Source of the DNA: CAVZOY01 sp963777095
GTDB taxonomy: Bacteria; Actinomycetota; Actinomycetes; Mycobacteriales; Geodermatophilaceae
Direction: 5' to 3'
Length of the DNA stretch: 64,000 bases
Assembly (NCBI GenBank): GCA_963777095.1
Contig: CAVZOY010000004.1
Span: 1-64,000 of the forward strand
The position numbers and the translations under genes are program-made. A model generated the notes under the pieces. It did not search any database. It had not been told where the DNA came from and saw nothing but the letters and a program-made list of their open reading frames with translations. This document shows, piece after piece, positions 1 to 11,044 of the stretch; within the stretch, counting starts at the first letter, position 1; the number at the start of each line of letters is the position of its first letter.

Positions 1-93
1 CCGGCGCCGCGGGTCCGGCAGGTGTCCCTGAACACGGCTCCCAGGGGAATCGCTCCAGAGGGGTCAGAACCAGTAGGCGGTGGGACGACTTCC

Positions 94-915
94 ATGTCGA
101 CGCGGCTGATATCGGTCAACGGAGCCGAACTGGAAGTTCATGAATGGGGCACCGGCGACCCGATGGTGTTCATACAGACGGCTCTCACTGCTGACGAGTT
201 CAGGCCGGTCGCCACGGAGCCGGCACTCCAGCAAGGCTTCCGAAAAGTCGTCTACCACCGCCGCGGTTATGCAGGCAGCAGTCCCGTCCGAGGTGCCGGC
301 TCGGTCGTCCGCGACGCCGCTGACTGCCGAGCGCTACTGACGGCACTGCGGATCGAGAGGGCGCATGTCGTCGGCGTTTCCTACAGCGGGGCAGTGGCCC
401 TCCAGTTCGCGGCTGACTCGCCGGAGTCCGTGCAGACCTTGACCGTCATCGAGCCACCCCCTGTCCACACGCCCAGCGCGCCGGAGTTCCGGGCCGCGAA
501 CGATCGACTCATCGAGACCCGGCGGTCACGTGGCCCCGAGGCAGCGCTCGATGAGTTCCTCAGCAGGGTGATCGGGGCGAACTGGCGCACCGACGTGGAA
601 ACCCATCTGCCCGGGGCGGCAACACAGATGGAGCGCGACACGGCCACGTTCTTCGATGTGGACATTCCCGCGCTGCTGGACTGGCGTTTCAGCCGAGAGG
701 ATGCCCGACGGATCAGCTGCCCTGTCCTCTACATCGGAGGCAGCGAGAGCGGACCCTGGTTCGCTCAGGTGCGCGATCTGATCCTCGAGTGGCTCCCAGC
801 GGCCCATGACGTCCAGATCGACGGTGCTGATCATTCCTTGGTGGTGACGCACTCACGGCCGGTGGCCGTCGCCCTTGCCTCGTTCACCAGCCACCATCCG
901 CTTCCTGACAATTGA
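94..915 (+). CDS. alpha/beta hydrolase
   Basis: A 273-residue alpha/beta-hydrolase of the small esterase/haloperoxidase-like type, probably cytoplasmic since no signal peptide is visible. The nucleophile elbow reads GVSYSG with Ser96 as the likely nucleophile; the usual second glycine of G-x-S-x-G is a serine here. The catalytic His is His247 in DGADHS, and the acid is probably near GGSESG around residue 218. I chose the ATG at 94 because homology-like sequence begins there; the in-frame codons from 22 look like non-coding extension. It is convergent with the broken HNH gene on its right. The substrate cannot be predicted. Confidence 0.8.
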   Translation: MSTRLISVNGAELEVHEWGTGDPMVFIQTALTADEFRPVATEPALQQGFRKVVYHRRGYAGSSPVRGAGSVVRDAADCRALLTALRIERAHVVGVSYSGAVALQFAADSPESVQTLTVIEPPPVHTPSAPEFRAANDRLIETRRSRGPEAALDEFLSRVIGANWRTDVETHLPGAATQMERDTATFFDVDIPALLDWRFSREDARRISCPVLYIGGSESGPWFAQVRDLILEWLPAAHDVQIDGADHSLVVTHSRPVAVALASFTSHHPLPDN

Positions 916-936
916 CCCTGCTGGGAGGCGCCGACA

Positions 937-950
937 GGGGCAGCTGCCCC
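937..950. terminator. short palindrome between convergent genes
   Basis: GGGGCAGCTGCCCC is a perfect self-complementary 14-mer, 22 bases after the hydrolase stop codon and between two convergent genes. It has no U-tract, so it is only a weak candidate for a bidirectional terminator. Confidence 0.3.
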
Positions 951-1020
951 GGGTCGCCGAAAAGCGACGTGCAGGGGCATGTCCGATTGCAGGAGCGGAG
1001 CGATCTTCGCGACGTCGCGG

Positions 1021-2212
1021 TCACGCGGCGGGCATGGCCCCGTGGAGACGATCTCGGTGCCGTCGGGGCGCTAGGTGCGCCATCGGCCGTCGGGTTGTCG
1101 TTCGATCGCGGAAGCCGTGGTGGACCTTGGTGTGGTGCCGTTCGCAGAGCAGGCCGAGGTTGTCCAGGTCGGTCTGGCCGTCGTAGAGCCCATTCGAGGA
1201 CGTGGTGGGCCTCGCACCACCAGTTCGGGGCTTCGCAGCCGGCGAAGACGCAGCCGCGGTCGCGGGCGTCCAGCAGCGCGGCGCTGGGAGGGTGGGACGA
1301 CGCGGTGGGTGCGGCCGAGGTCGGTGGGGACGCTGTCGGGGCCGAACACGATCCGGGTGATGCTGGGAGTCGCAGGCGATCCGGCGGGCCCGGGCGGCGG
1401 AGATCAGGGCGCCGGTGCCGGTGGTGGCGGCGCCGTGGCCGGTGGCGGGGTCGGCGAGGTCGGCCTCGTCGATCATGACCAGCAGCTGCGGCTTGACCGT
1501 GCGCAGGATCGGCGCGTCGCCGGAGGCCAGCGCGTTGGTCGCAGATCTGGACGAGGGCGTCGGCGAGGCGCTGCGCGCGGCTGCGGGTGTCGCCGGCGCA
1601 GCGGCCGGCCGCGGCGTGCGCCTCGAGGGCGGTCATCACCTTCTCCCCGCCCACCTGGTCCAGGGCGCCGCCGAGGGTGACCGCGCCGTCGGGGTGCTGC
1701 ACCAGCGTCAGCGAGCGGTCCTCGGTGGGGTCGGGTTCGGTGCCGTCGGGGTCGAGCCGGGCCAGGTAGGTGCCGACGGCCGTCTGCAGGTCGCGGTAGG
1801 GCTGGGTGGTGGCGATCGCGACGAACGCCTCCTCGACCACGGCGAGGTCGATGTCCTGCGCGGCCGGCCCGGTCGAGGTTCTCCGGCGTGACGATCTCGG
1901 CGATCACCTCGACCTGGTCGCCGGTGATCGCACCGGCCCGAAACGCCGCCTCCACCGCGGGCAGCTGCGCCATGGCGCGGCCCTGCCGCACGAGCCCGCC
2001 GATCGCCGCACCGGAGAGCCGGGTGTGCGTGCGCAGCCACGACTTCATCGACTTGAGCCCGTCGTGCTCGGCCGACTGGTGCACCTCGCCGTCGCGCACC
2101 GCCGCGGCCAGCTCCGCATCGAGCCGGTTGCGCTCGGCCGCCAGCCGGCGCACCCGGTCCAGCCGGCCGGCGTCATCGACCGCTGCGGCGGCGGTCAGGA
2201 GCGATCGAACAC
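1021..2212 (-). pseudogene. DUF222 / HNH endonuclease-like protein, reading frame broken
   Basis: The pieces of this protein lie in different frames of the minus strand. The first part is a helical DUF222 region (LAAERNRLDAELAAAV through EIVTPENLDRA). Next comes VVEEAFVAIATTQPYRDL, then an HNH nuclease motif, CVFAGCEAPNWWCEAHHV, followed in another frame by LDNLGLLCERHHTKVHHG. Together they give the two Cys pairs and His residues of a metal-binding HNH fold. One break is clear near 1872, where a single extra G interrupts the sequence. The start is uncertain: I favour a GTG at 2212 reading VFDRS, which needs one more correction, because an inverted repeat at 2257-2301 covers the longer ATG start at 2273. 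DUF222/HNH proteins are multicopy in actinobacteria and of unknown role. Decay or sequencing error is not distinguishable here. Confidence 0.6.
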
Positions 2213-2256
2213 ATGTACGAATACTACCGCGGTGGACGGCTGCCACAAGCCTGTTT

Positions 2257-2301
2257 CCACAGGTCAGAGGCATATCGGACCACCACCGGGAAGACCTGTG
2301 G
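2257..2301. repeat. 9-bp inverted repeat between the PilZ and HNH genes
   Basis: CCACAGGTC at 2257-2265 is repeated inverted as GACCTGTGG at 2293-2301. It lies downstream of the PilZ stop and upstream of the HNH gene, so it could end PilZ transcription or act as an operator for the HNH gene. Confidence 0.35.
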
Positions 2302-2317
2302 ACGGGGCCGAGAACTG

Positions 2318-2959
2318 TCAGACCCAGCCCTTCGCGCGGCGGTTGCGCAGCTCATCGAAGACGCGGGCCCGCAGCCGGTTCTGGTCGCGCCCTTCGAGCC
2401 CGACGAAGGCCAGGACGATGGTGAGGCTCGCGTCGCTGCGCTGGCGCAGCATGACGACCTCTCCCTCCAGCTCGAGCGGGTCCTTGTCGCCCTGCAGGAG
2501 CAGCGTCATCGGCACCACCTCCCCGGTGACCGGCAGGTCGGCGACGGTGCCGTCGACCAGGCAGCGGAGCCCCGCCTCGCTCACGTCCAGCGTGGCCCCG
2601 GCGACCGCCCGCTTGGAGCCGCGCAGCTGCACCGCCAGGTGCAGCGGAACCCGGACCGCGGTTCGCCGCTGATTGACGACCGGAGGGCCGAGCGCACGGA
2701 AGTGCCACAACGGCACGGCCGCCTGCTGCACGGCGGAGAGCTCGACGGGCAGGGCGCGCGAGCCCTCGGTGTCGGTCCACACCAGTTCGGCCCGCCGGCC
2801 GACGAGGCCGGACGGGGACGGGGCGCCCGACGAGGACGGTTCGGCCACGACGATCCGCTGACGATCGCTCGCGGCGACGAGACCGAGGAACCCGCCGCCG
2901 GTGAGCTTGAAGCGGACCTCGGTCGGCGTCGAGGTGGTGGGATGCCCGTTGCTGGACAT
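2318..2959 (-). CDS. PilZ domain protein, c-di-GMP binding
   Basis: A 213-residue protein with a YcgR-like N-terminal beta domain (VRFKLTGGG onward) followed by a PilZ domain. The PilZ c-di-GMP signature is present: NQRRTAVRVPL carries the RxxxR element, and DVSEAGLRC is the D/NxSxxG element about 35 residues later. It is a cytoplasmic receptor for cyclic di-GMP. The ATG at 2959 is preceded by AGGAA at good spacing. The same frame stays open upstream into the heme oxygenase gene, but the ribosome site and domain boundary argue for a separate protein. The PAS-GGDEF-EAL protein at 60065-62156 is the only other c-di-GMP component in the window. Confidence 0.85.
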   Translation of the reverse strand: MSSNGHPTTSTPTEVRFKLTGGGFLGLVAASDRQRIVVAEPSSSGAPSPSGLVGRRAELVWTDTEGSRALPVELSAVQQAAVPLWHFRALGPPVVNQRRTAVRVPLHLAVQLRGSKRAVAGATLDVSEAGLRCLVDGTVADLPVTGEVVPMTLLLQGDKDPLELEGEVVMLRQRSDASLTIVLAFVGLEGRDQNRLRARVFDELRNRRAKGWV

Positions 2960-3071
2960 GTGGTGGTTCCTCGCATTCCCCTGTCGGGTGCGCCCGGCGT
3001 CCCGAGCTCTCGAACGAGCGAGCCCGTTCCGTTCTGTTTTCGGCAGATCGGCACGCCGGAATCGAGTGGAA

Positions 3072-3690
3072 TCACTCCAGTGAGTGGGGGACCACTCGCT
3101 CAGGCCGACCGCCGACGCCGTCGCGTCGACCCAATCGACGAGTGCGGCGAAGGTCCGGCACGCGGCGTCCACGACCCGGTCGGCGTCCCCGGCTCCGGCG
3201 GCGTGCGCGCGGGTGGTGCGCCGGAAGGCGCGCCACATGGCGCCGGTGCGCTCGCCGTACGGGGAGAACGCCCGCAGCCGCACGCCGGAGAGTGCGGGGA
3301 GGGCGGCCAGGTGCCGGTCGATGAACGTGCCGCCGAGCGTCGCGCCCTCGAGCACGTACATCCGGCCGAGCGCCTCGTCGGTGTCGCGGACCCCGGGCAG
3401 CGCCGGCCGTTCGCGCGGCTGCCGGAGCGCCGAGCGCCTGCAGGTCGGCCTCGTAGAGGTGCGCGCGGCGCCGCTGCGGCCAGTCGATGCGGGCGGCGTC
3501 CTCGGGGTGCCGCTCGGCCCAGCGGGCGAGCCCCTCCTCGGCGGCGGCCCAGAAGCCGTGCAGGACGGACATCGCCCCGGCCAACCGCGGCCGGTCCAGC
3601 CCGGGGCCCATCAGGTCGAGGGCGGCTTCCACGCCGTGCGTGGTCGTCGGACGTCGCCGTCCGGAGCCGGCGCAGCACGTCCTCGGTCAT
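3072..3690 (-). pseudogene. biliverdin-producing heme oxygenase (BphO-like), frameshifted
   Basis: The N-terminus MTEDVLRRLRTATSDDH contains the likely heme-ligand His17. The central helices (ARWAERHPEDAARIDW) lie in a second frame, and the hallmark MYVLEGATLGGTFIDRHL lies in a third. All three match the BphO-type heme oxygenase fold, which opens heme to biliverdin, iron and CO. One break near 3627 is a single extra G (CGCGTG read as CGGCGTG); another lies near 3430. The end is uncertain: a five-C run near 3090 decides between a stop at 3072 and an open frame running into PilZ. No bacteriophytochrome gene is adjacent, so the role may be iron acquisition or serving an unlinked phytochrome. Confidence 0.65.
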
Positions 3691-3716
3691 CGGTTGCGAA
3701 GCCTAGGTGCGCCGGA

Positions 3717-4845
3717 TCAGCCGTGCAGGCGGGCCGCCTTGAGCGAGGCGTGCAGCAGCAGTCGCGCCTCGCCGTCGCCGAGGTCGAGGCCGGTGAGCTC
3801 CTCGATCCGGGCCAGCCGGTAGTAGAGCGTCTGGCGGTGCACCTGCAGGGCAGCGGCCGCGCGCGAGGCGCTGCCCGCGCAGTCGAGGAAGGCCTCGGCC
3901 GTCGCGGCGAGCAGGGGCTCGGCGAGCAGCGGCCGGACGACCGGGTCGGGCCCGGACAGGTCGCCGACCAGCCGCCACGGGCCGAGCTCGTCCCAGTGCG
4001 CGACGGGGGAGAAGCGCGGCACCGTGGCCGCCACGCGGGCGGCGGTGCACGCCTCGTGCCACTGCTCGACCAGGGCCTCCAGGCCCCGGCGGACCGCCGA
4101 CACCCCCGCGGTGCTGCCCGCCGGCAGCCGGGCCAGCGACGCGGCGGAGAGCGCGCCGGCCGGGCGGAGGTCGCCCGGGGACGGCAGCGGCAGCAGGACG
4201 GCGGCCGAGGCCGGGCCGGGCGCGCCCGGCAGCACGGCCGTGACCGCGCCGGCCCCGGGGAGCCGCCACTGCTCGGGCATCCCCGCGGGCCCGGGCGCCA
4301 GGGCCACGAGGACCAGCGACGGGTCGCCCAGGGCTCGCGCCAGCGCCCGCACCGCCTGATCGCGCGCGGCGCCGTCCGCGGTGAGCGCCGCGGCCAGGGA
4401 CCGGCCGAGGTCGGGCGCCGGGGCGTCGCGGTCGGCGAGCAGCCGCCCTGCCTCGGCGGCCCGCTGCACCGCGGCGGCCAGCGCGGGGTCCGCCGTGTCG
4501 GTGGGGTCGATGCGGCCCGCCGTCGAGCAGCCACAGGTAGCCGCGGGTGCGCCCCTCGTGCCGCACGGGGATGACCAGCCGGGTGAGGATCCCGGCCGCC
4601 GGGTCGGCCGGCGTGCGCAGCGGTGCCTCCGCCGAGGCGATGCCGAACTCCTCGAACCACGCGCGGGTCTCCGGCGGCGAGCCGCGGGTCAGGATCGACC
4701 GCGTGCGGACGGCGTCCATCGCGCCCTCCGCGGCGGCGTCGTGGGCGCAGAACGCGAGCAGCGTGAAGTCGGCGTCCTCGAGCGTGACCGGCGCGGCGAG
4801 CAGCCGCGACACGTCGTCCACGAGTTCCTGCAGGTCGTCCCGCAC
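3717..4845 (-). CDS. PucR-family transcriptional regulator of the proline operon (one frameshift)
   Basis: The N-terminal part (RDDLQELVDDVSRLLAAPV) is a PucR-type sensor segment. The C-terminus VHRQTLYYRLARIEELTGL is the typical PucR/CdaR helix-turn-helix. Start: GTG at 4845 with a strong AGGGAGG site just upstream. The reading frame breaks once near 4509, where GGCCGC reads GGGCCGC; the halves otherwise join cleanly. The gene is divergent from proline dehydrogenase, and PucR-family regulators control proline use in several actinobacteria, so control of the adjacent put genes is a strong inference. The dyad at 4860-4900 in the shared promoter region is a plausible binding site. Confidence 0.75.
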
Positions 4846-4859
4846 GCACACCTCCCTGT

Positions 4860-4900
4860 ACAGATGTATGAAACCAGGGCCCGATCTTCTGGACATCTGT
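4860..4900. promoter_or_regulatory. divergent promoter region with ACAGATGT/ACATCTGT dyad
   Basis: ACAGATGT at 4860-4867 and its exact reverse complement ACATCTGT at 4893-4900 are separated by 25 bases, midway between the PucR regulator and proline dehydrogenase. The location and symmetry fit an operator for the regulator. The same octamer occurs again inside the long palindrome at 26217-26246. Confidence 0.5.
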
Positions 4901-4967
4901 CGCTGGCCCGATCGAGTGGGGGTGCCTAGCGTCGTGGGCAGTCGTCCCTTCCCCGACGGAGGTGCTC

Positions 4968-5901
4968 GTGCTGCTGCAGAGGGCTCTGCTCGCCGCCTCG
5001 CGACGGCCCGGCCTGCGCCGCGCCGTCGTCGGCAATCCGGCGACCCGGCGGGTCGTCGACCGGTTCGTCCCGGGGGAGACCCAGGACGACGCCCTCGGTG
5101 CCGTCCGCCGGCTGACCGGCTCCGGCATCCAGGTCACGCTGGACTTCCTCGGCGAGGACGTCACCGATCGCGCCGAGGCGATCCGCACCCGCGACGCCTA
5201 CCTGCGGCTGCTCGAGGCCCTCGCGCCGCTGCAGCTCGGCCGCGCCGTCGAGGTGTCGATGAAGCTGTCGGCGTGCGGTCAGGGCCTGCCGGTCGGCGGC
5301 CACGACTTCGCGGTCGACACGGTGCGCCCGGTCGTCGAGGCGGCCTCGGCCATGGGCACGACGGTCACCCTCGACATGGAGGACTCCCGCACCGTCGACT
5401 CGACGCTCGCCGCGGTCGCCGAGCTGCGCAAGGAGCACCCGGGCACCGGCGCCGTCGTCCAGGCGATGCTCTTCCGCACCGAGGACGACGCCCGCGCGCT
5501 CGCCACCTCCGGCTCGCGCGTGCGGCTGGTCAAGGGCGCGTACCGCGAGCCGCCGACGGTGGCCTTCCAGAAGAAGAAGGACGTCGACGCCGCCTACGCC
5601 CGCTGCCTCGAGGTGCTGATGAGCGGCCCCGGGTACCCGATGGTCGGCTCGCACGACCCCGCGCTGATCGCCCTGGCGCACGAGCTGGCCGCGCAGAACT
5701 CGCGGGACGCCGACTCCTGGGAGGTGCAGATGCTCTACGGCATCCGCCCCGACGAGCAGCACCGGCTGGCCGCCGCCGGCACGCAGGTGCGCGCCTACGT
5801 GCCCTACGGCGTCGACTGGTACGGCTACTTCATGCGGCGGCTGGCCGAGCGCCCGGCCAACGTCCGCTTCTTCCTCCGCTCGCTCGCCATCGAAGTCCTG
5901 A
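4968..5901 (+). CDS. pruB: proline dehydrogenase
   Basis: A flavin-dependent proline dehydrogenase of about 310 residues that oxidises L-proline to pyrroline-5-carboxylate. The family motifs are clear: RLVKGAYREPPTVAFQ, and near the end YGVDWYGYFMRRLAERP. The GTG at 4968 sits 5 bases after GGAGG; a GTG at 4962 overlaps that site and is less likely. There is no in-frame stop: the frame runs straight into the next gene. The feature end given here is a +1-frame TGA at 5899-5901, which would be reached if one base is missing or extra near the end. The pair with P5C dehydrogenase completes proline to glutamate. Confidence 0.85.
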
Positions 5902-5915
5902 GAGAGGTCCTGATC

Positions 5916-7544
<1,629 letters not shown>

Positions 7545-7564
7545 CGGCAGCCCCGCTTCCTCCA

Positions 7565-7636
7565 GTTGATCATCGTCTGCTTGCCTGACGACACGCCGGC
7601 AAGGGCGTGTCCCCGAGCACGCAGACGATGATCAAC
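7565..7636. repeat. nested inverted repeat (16-bp outer, 8-bp inner stem)
   Basis: GTTGATCATCGTCTGC at 7565-7580 is repeated perfectly inverted as GCAGACGATGATCAAC at 7621-7636. Between the arms, GACACGCC (7590-7597) pairs with GGCGTGTC (7604-7611). The element lies 20 bases after the P5C dehydrogenase stop and just before the MFS gene. It has no U-tract. It may be a terminator, an operator for the transporter, or an intergenic REP-like element; the symmetry is far beyond chance. Confidence 0.75.
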
Positions 7637-7662
7637 GCCGGGTGGGCGTCGGGAGGAGAGGT

Positions 7663-8815
7663 GTGGGAGCGGTCGAGGAACGGACGTCGCTGTGGCGGCT
7701 GCCCGCGATGCAGGCGCTCGTCGGCGTCACGTCGCTGGGGTTCGCCAGCTACTGCCTGACGCTGGCCTCGCTGCCCACCTACGCCGTCCTCGGCGGGGCA
7801 CCGGAGGCCACCGCGGGGCTCGTGACCGCGGTGTTCCTGCTGGTCACGATCCTGCTGCAGGGCACGCTGCCGGCGCTGACCGCCCGCTTCGGGGCGCCGC
7901 GGGTGCTCGTGGCGGGCCTGCTCGCGATGGGGCTGCCGTCACCGCTCTACGCGGTGGACGACGGGCTCGGCTGGCTGTGCGCGCTGTCGGCGGTGCGCGG
8001 TGCGGGCTTCGCCGTCCTCACCGTGCTCGGCTCGACGCTGGCCGCCCAGGTGGCGCCGTCGAGCGGCGCGGCGAGTCGATCGGCATCTACGGGCTGGCGA
8101 TCGCGGTGCCCAACCTGGTCGCCGTCCCCGCCGGGGTGGCGCTCGTGCTGGCCGGGCACGCCGACGTGATGGCCTGGCTGGCCGCCTCGCCGCTGCTCGG
8201 CATCCTGTTCGTGCCGGTGCTCGCCCGAGCGGTCGCCGGGCGGGCGGACGGCGACGCCGCGGGGTCCGGCCGGGCCGCCGCGCTGGCCGCGCTGCTGCCC
8301 TCCGCCGTCCTCTTCGCGGTCACCCTCGCCGGGGGAGGGGTGGTCACCTTCCTGCCGATCGAGCGGCCCGACGGGTCGACGGCGACGATCGCGCTGCTGC
8401 TCTTCGGCGTCACCGGCGCGCTCAGCCGGTGGCGCGCGGGCCTGCTCGCCGACCGGCTCGGCGGCCGGGTGCTGCTGCCGGTGTCGGTCGCCGTCGTCCG
8501 CCGCCGGCATGGTGCTGCTGGCGGTGGGCCTGGGCACGACCGATCCGGTGCTGCTCGTCGGAGCGGCCGTCATCGGCGCCGGATACGGCGCGACGCAGAA
8601 CCTCACCCTGCTCGTCGGCGTTCGCCCGGGCCGGTGAGGCCGGCACGACCTCGGCCAGCGCGGTCTGGAACGCCGCGTTCGACTCCGGAACCGCCGCGGG
8701 TGCGGCGCGTGGTCGGATTGCCGCCGCCGGCGTCGGGCTGCCGGCCACCTACGTGCTGTCGGCCGTGCTGCTGGCGCTCGTCCTGCCGCTCGGCGTGCTG
8801 TCGACGCGACGGTGA
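7663..8815 (+). CDS. MFS transporter, frameshifted
   Basis: A major facilitator superfamily membrane transporter of about 385 residues. Hydrophobic segments run from ALVGVTSLGFASYCLTL to VLLALVLPLGVLSTRR, and the central RWRAGLLADRLGGRVLL carries the family's loop D-R motif. The GTG at 7663 follows GGGAGGAG. At least three indels break it: a lost G near 8065 (CCGGTC read as CCGTC), an extra C near 8500 and an extra G near 8617. The flanking protein is collinear across all three. The substrate is unknown; it points away from the proline genes and is separated from them by the nested palindrome. Confidence 0.75.
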
Positions 8816-8828
8816 CCCGGACGCGGGC

Positions 8829-9647
8829 TCAGGCGTCGCGTCGCCGGAAGACCAGCAAGCCGACGGCGAGCACCGCGGCCACCTCTGCGACGAACACCCC
8901 GAAGCCGACCCAGGGGTCCAGCAGCAGGGGGTTGAACGACACGGGGGCGGCCACCGCGGAGCCCGCGTTGCCCGGCATCAGCTTCGCGATCCACTCGCCC
9001 CAGGCGCCCGGCAGCAGGAAGACCATGTTGCCGACGACGAACACCAGGGCCAGGACGATCGAGAGCGTCGCCGCGGTGTGCCGCACCAGAACCCCGACGC
9101 CGGCGGCGAACAGACCGAGCCCGGCCATGTACAGACCACTGCCGACCATCGACCTCAGCACCCCGTCGTCGTCCAGAGCGATGCCGATGCCGGCGGCGTC
9201 GAAGAAGGCGTTGCCGGCGAAGTAGCCCGCCAACGCGGTGACGGTGCCGGCGACGAAGAGGGTTCCGGCCAGGACGACGGCCTTGGCGGCGAGCACCCTG
9301 CCGCGCCGCGGAGTGGCGGCCAGGGTCGCGCGGATCATGCCTGTGCCGTACTCGCCGGTGACGACCAGGCCGCCCAGGACCACGGCGGTGATCTGGGCGA
9401 ACATCATCCCCCAGGTGATGAACGAGCCGGGGGACTCGTCGATCTCCCCGCTCGCCAGCCCGTTCGCGCTGGTGGCGCACACGAGCACGGTGAGGCCGGC
9501 GCCGAGGACGAACATCGCGGCGAGCGACCAGGGCGTGGAGCGCACGGTCCAGAACTTGATCCACTCGGCGCGCAGGACCTGCCCGAAGCCGGGGGTCCGG
9601 GTGCCGGGGACGTTGCGGTTCGGGTCCAGGGCGACGGTGTCGGTCAT
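8829..9647 (-). CDS. ABC-2 type transporter permease
   Basis: A 272-residue membrane protein with about six hydrophobic segments, for example AAMFVLGAGLTVLVCATSA and LSIVLALVFVVGNMVFLL, ending in the FRRRDA tail typical of ABC-2 permeases. It contains GEYGTGMIRATL, the conserved TGEY element of this permease class. Its ATG at 9647 overlaps the stop of the ATPase gene by four bases (ATGA), so the two are translationally coupled. Together they form a small two-gene exporter; the substrate is not predictable. Reading frame intact. Confidence 0.85.
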   Translation of the reverse strand: MTDTVALDPNRNVPGTRTPGFGQVLRAEWIKFWTVRSTPWSLAAMFVLGAGLTVLVCATSANGLASGEIDESPGSFITWGMMFAQITAVVLGGLVVTGEYGTGMIRATLAATPRRGRVLAAKAVVLAGTLFVAGTVTALAGYFAGNAFFDAAGIGIALDDDGVLRSMVGSGLYMAGLGLFAAGVGVLVRHTAATLSIVLALVFVVGNMVFLLPGAWGEWIAKLMPGNAGSAVAAPVSFNPLLLDPWVGFGVFVAEVAAVLAVGLLVFRRRDA

Positions 9648-10573
9648 CGGAGGGTTCCTACCGCGCCGGGCGCGCTGCCGGCCGAGTACTCGACCGACGA
9701 GGCGGTCAGGGTCATGAAGGCGTCCTCGAGCGAGGAGCGCACCAGGGTCAGCTCGTGCAGGTAGAGCCCCTTGTCGCCGACGAGCTCGCCGACGCCGGCG
9801 GCGTCCAGGCCCTGGACCCGCAGCTCGTCGTCGACGACGGCGACGTCGAGACCGTGCGTACGCAGGACGTCGGCCACCTCGCTGCGCTGAGGCGTCCGCA
9901 CACGGACGTAGGAGGCGGCGTGTTCGGCGATGAAGTCGGCGGTCGAGCAGTCGGCCAGGATCCGGCCGCGCCCGATGACGACGAGGTGGTCGGCGGTGAG
10001 CGCCATCTCGGACATGAGGTGGCTCGAGACGAAGACCGTCCGGCCCTCCGCGGCGAGCTGCCGGGCGAGGGTGCGGACCCAGCGGATGCCCTCGGGGTCG
10101 AGCCCGTTGACCGGCTCGTCGAGCACGACGACGGGCGGGTCGCCGAGCAGGGCGACCGCGATGCCCAGGCGCTGGCCCATGCCGAGCGAGAAGGAGCCGG
10201 AGCGCTTGCCGGCGACCGACTCCAGCCCGACGAGCCCGAGCACCTCGTCGACGCGGGACGACGGGATGCCGTTGCTCGCCGCGAGCCACCGCAGGTGGTT
10301 CCGCGCGGACCGGCCGGGGTGCACCGCCCGGGCCTCGAGCAGGGCGCCGACCTCTCGGAGCGGAGCGGGCGCGTCGACGTAACGACGTCCGTTGACCGTC
10401 ACGGTTCCGGCGTCCTGGCGGTCCAGTCCGAGCACCATCCGCATCGTCGTGGACTTGCCGGCCCCGTTCGGGCCGAGGAAGCCGGTCACCCGGCCCGGGC
10501 GCACCGTCAGGTCGATGCCGTCGACGGCGACCTTCGCGCCGTACTTCTTGGTGAGGCCGAGCGCGGTGATCAC
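9644..10573 (-). CDS. ABC transporter ATP-binding protein
   Basis: A 309-residue ATPase of the drug/antibiotic-export (CcmA/DrrA-like) type. Walker A is GPNGAGKST at residues 34-42, the signature is SLGMGQRLGI, Walker B is VVVLDEP, and the switch His lies in SSHLMSE. A C-terminal region of about 90 residues follows the nucleotide-binding domain, as in exporters of this class. The GTG at 10573 is chosen because the family begins with TALGLTKKYG; its ribosome site is weak. It is coupled by a four-base overlap to the permease gene. Confidence 0.88.
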   Translation of the reverse strand: MITALGLTKKYGAKVAVDGIDLTVRPGRVTGFLGPNGAGKSTTMRMVLGLDRQDAGTVTVNGRRYVDAPAPLREVGALLEARAVHPGRSARNHLRWLAASNGIPSSRVDEVLGLVGLESVAGKRSGSFSLGMGQRLGIAVALLGDPPVVVLDEPVNGLDPEGIRWVRTLARQLAAEGRTVFVSSHLMSEMALTADHLVVIGRGRILADCSTADFIAEHAASYVRVRTPQRSEVADVLRTHGLDVAVVDDELRVQGLDAAGVGELVGDKGLYLHELTLVRSSLEDAFMTLTASSVEYSAGSAPGAVGTLR

Positions 10574-10786
10574 ACCGACACCCGCCGGCCGGGGAAGGGA
10601 GAGGTCATGGCGCCGAGCCTGTCGGCCCGGGCGTCCGGGGACATCGGGGAGGGCCCTGAACCGACCCCCATACATTCCCCAGGGGGGCGACGCCGTCGGG
10701 TCCGCCGAACGGCTCAGGGCCTACGTGCCCCTCGGTCCCGCTGGCGTCGGCGTCGGTGCGGCTGCCATCGGTGGCGGCGGGCGCCT

Positions 10787-11044
10787 CTACCGGACGCTCC
10801 TCCGCGACACCTCATTCGTTGGATACGGGCTTCGGCCACGACGGCAGGCGACGAGGGCAGTGCTCACGAGCCAAGCGCCCAGCGCCGCGATGACAACTCC
10901 TGCCGTGATGAGGAGTCCGGTGCACTCCGGCCGTCCTCGCGGCCCAGTCCCGACCTTCGGAGATGCAGCCGCCGGCACGGGATCGCTGTAGTACGACCGC
11001 TCCAGGTCGGCGTAGACGTCGCACGGCGGGACCTCGTCCGTCAC
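10787..11044 (-). CDS. small single-pass membrane protein
   Basis: An 85-residue protein with one hydrophobic helix (GLLITAGVVIAALGAWLVSTALVAC) followed by a basic tail, so probably inserted with the C-terminus inside. The GTG at 11044 is preceded by GAGGAG and overlaps the likely TGA stop of the SGNH-hydrolase gene, implying translational coupling. I recognise no family. Its partner is presumably the SGNH/membrane protein upstream. Confidence 0.55.
   Translation of the reverse strand: MTDEVPPCDVYADLERSYYSDPVPAAASPKVGTGPRGRPECTGLLITAGVVIAALGAWLVSTALVACRRGRSPYPTNEVSRRSVR

Noticed and set aside
1021..2212. HNH endonuclease as part of a mobile element or homing intron
   Set aside because: DUF222/HNH proteins are common chromosomal multicopy genes in this group; no flanking repeats, integrase or intron structure is visible.
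9644..10675. Longer ATPase start at 10675
   Set aside because: The added 34 residues are low-complexity, arginine-rich and outside the family start; GTG 10573 fits.
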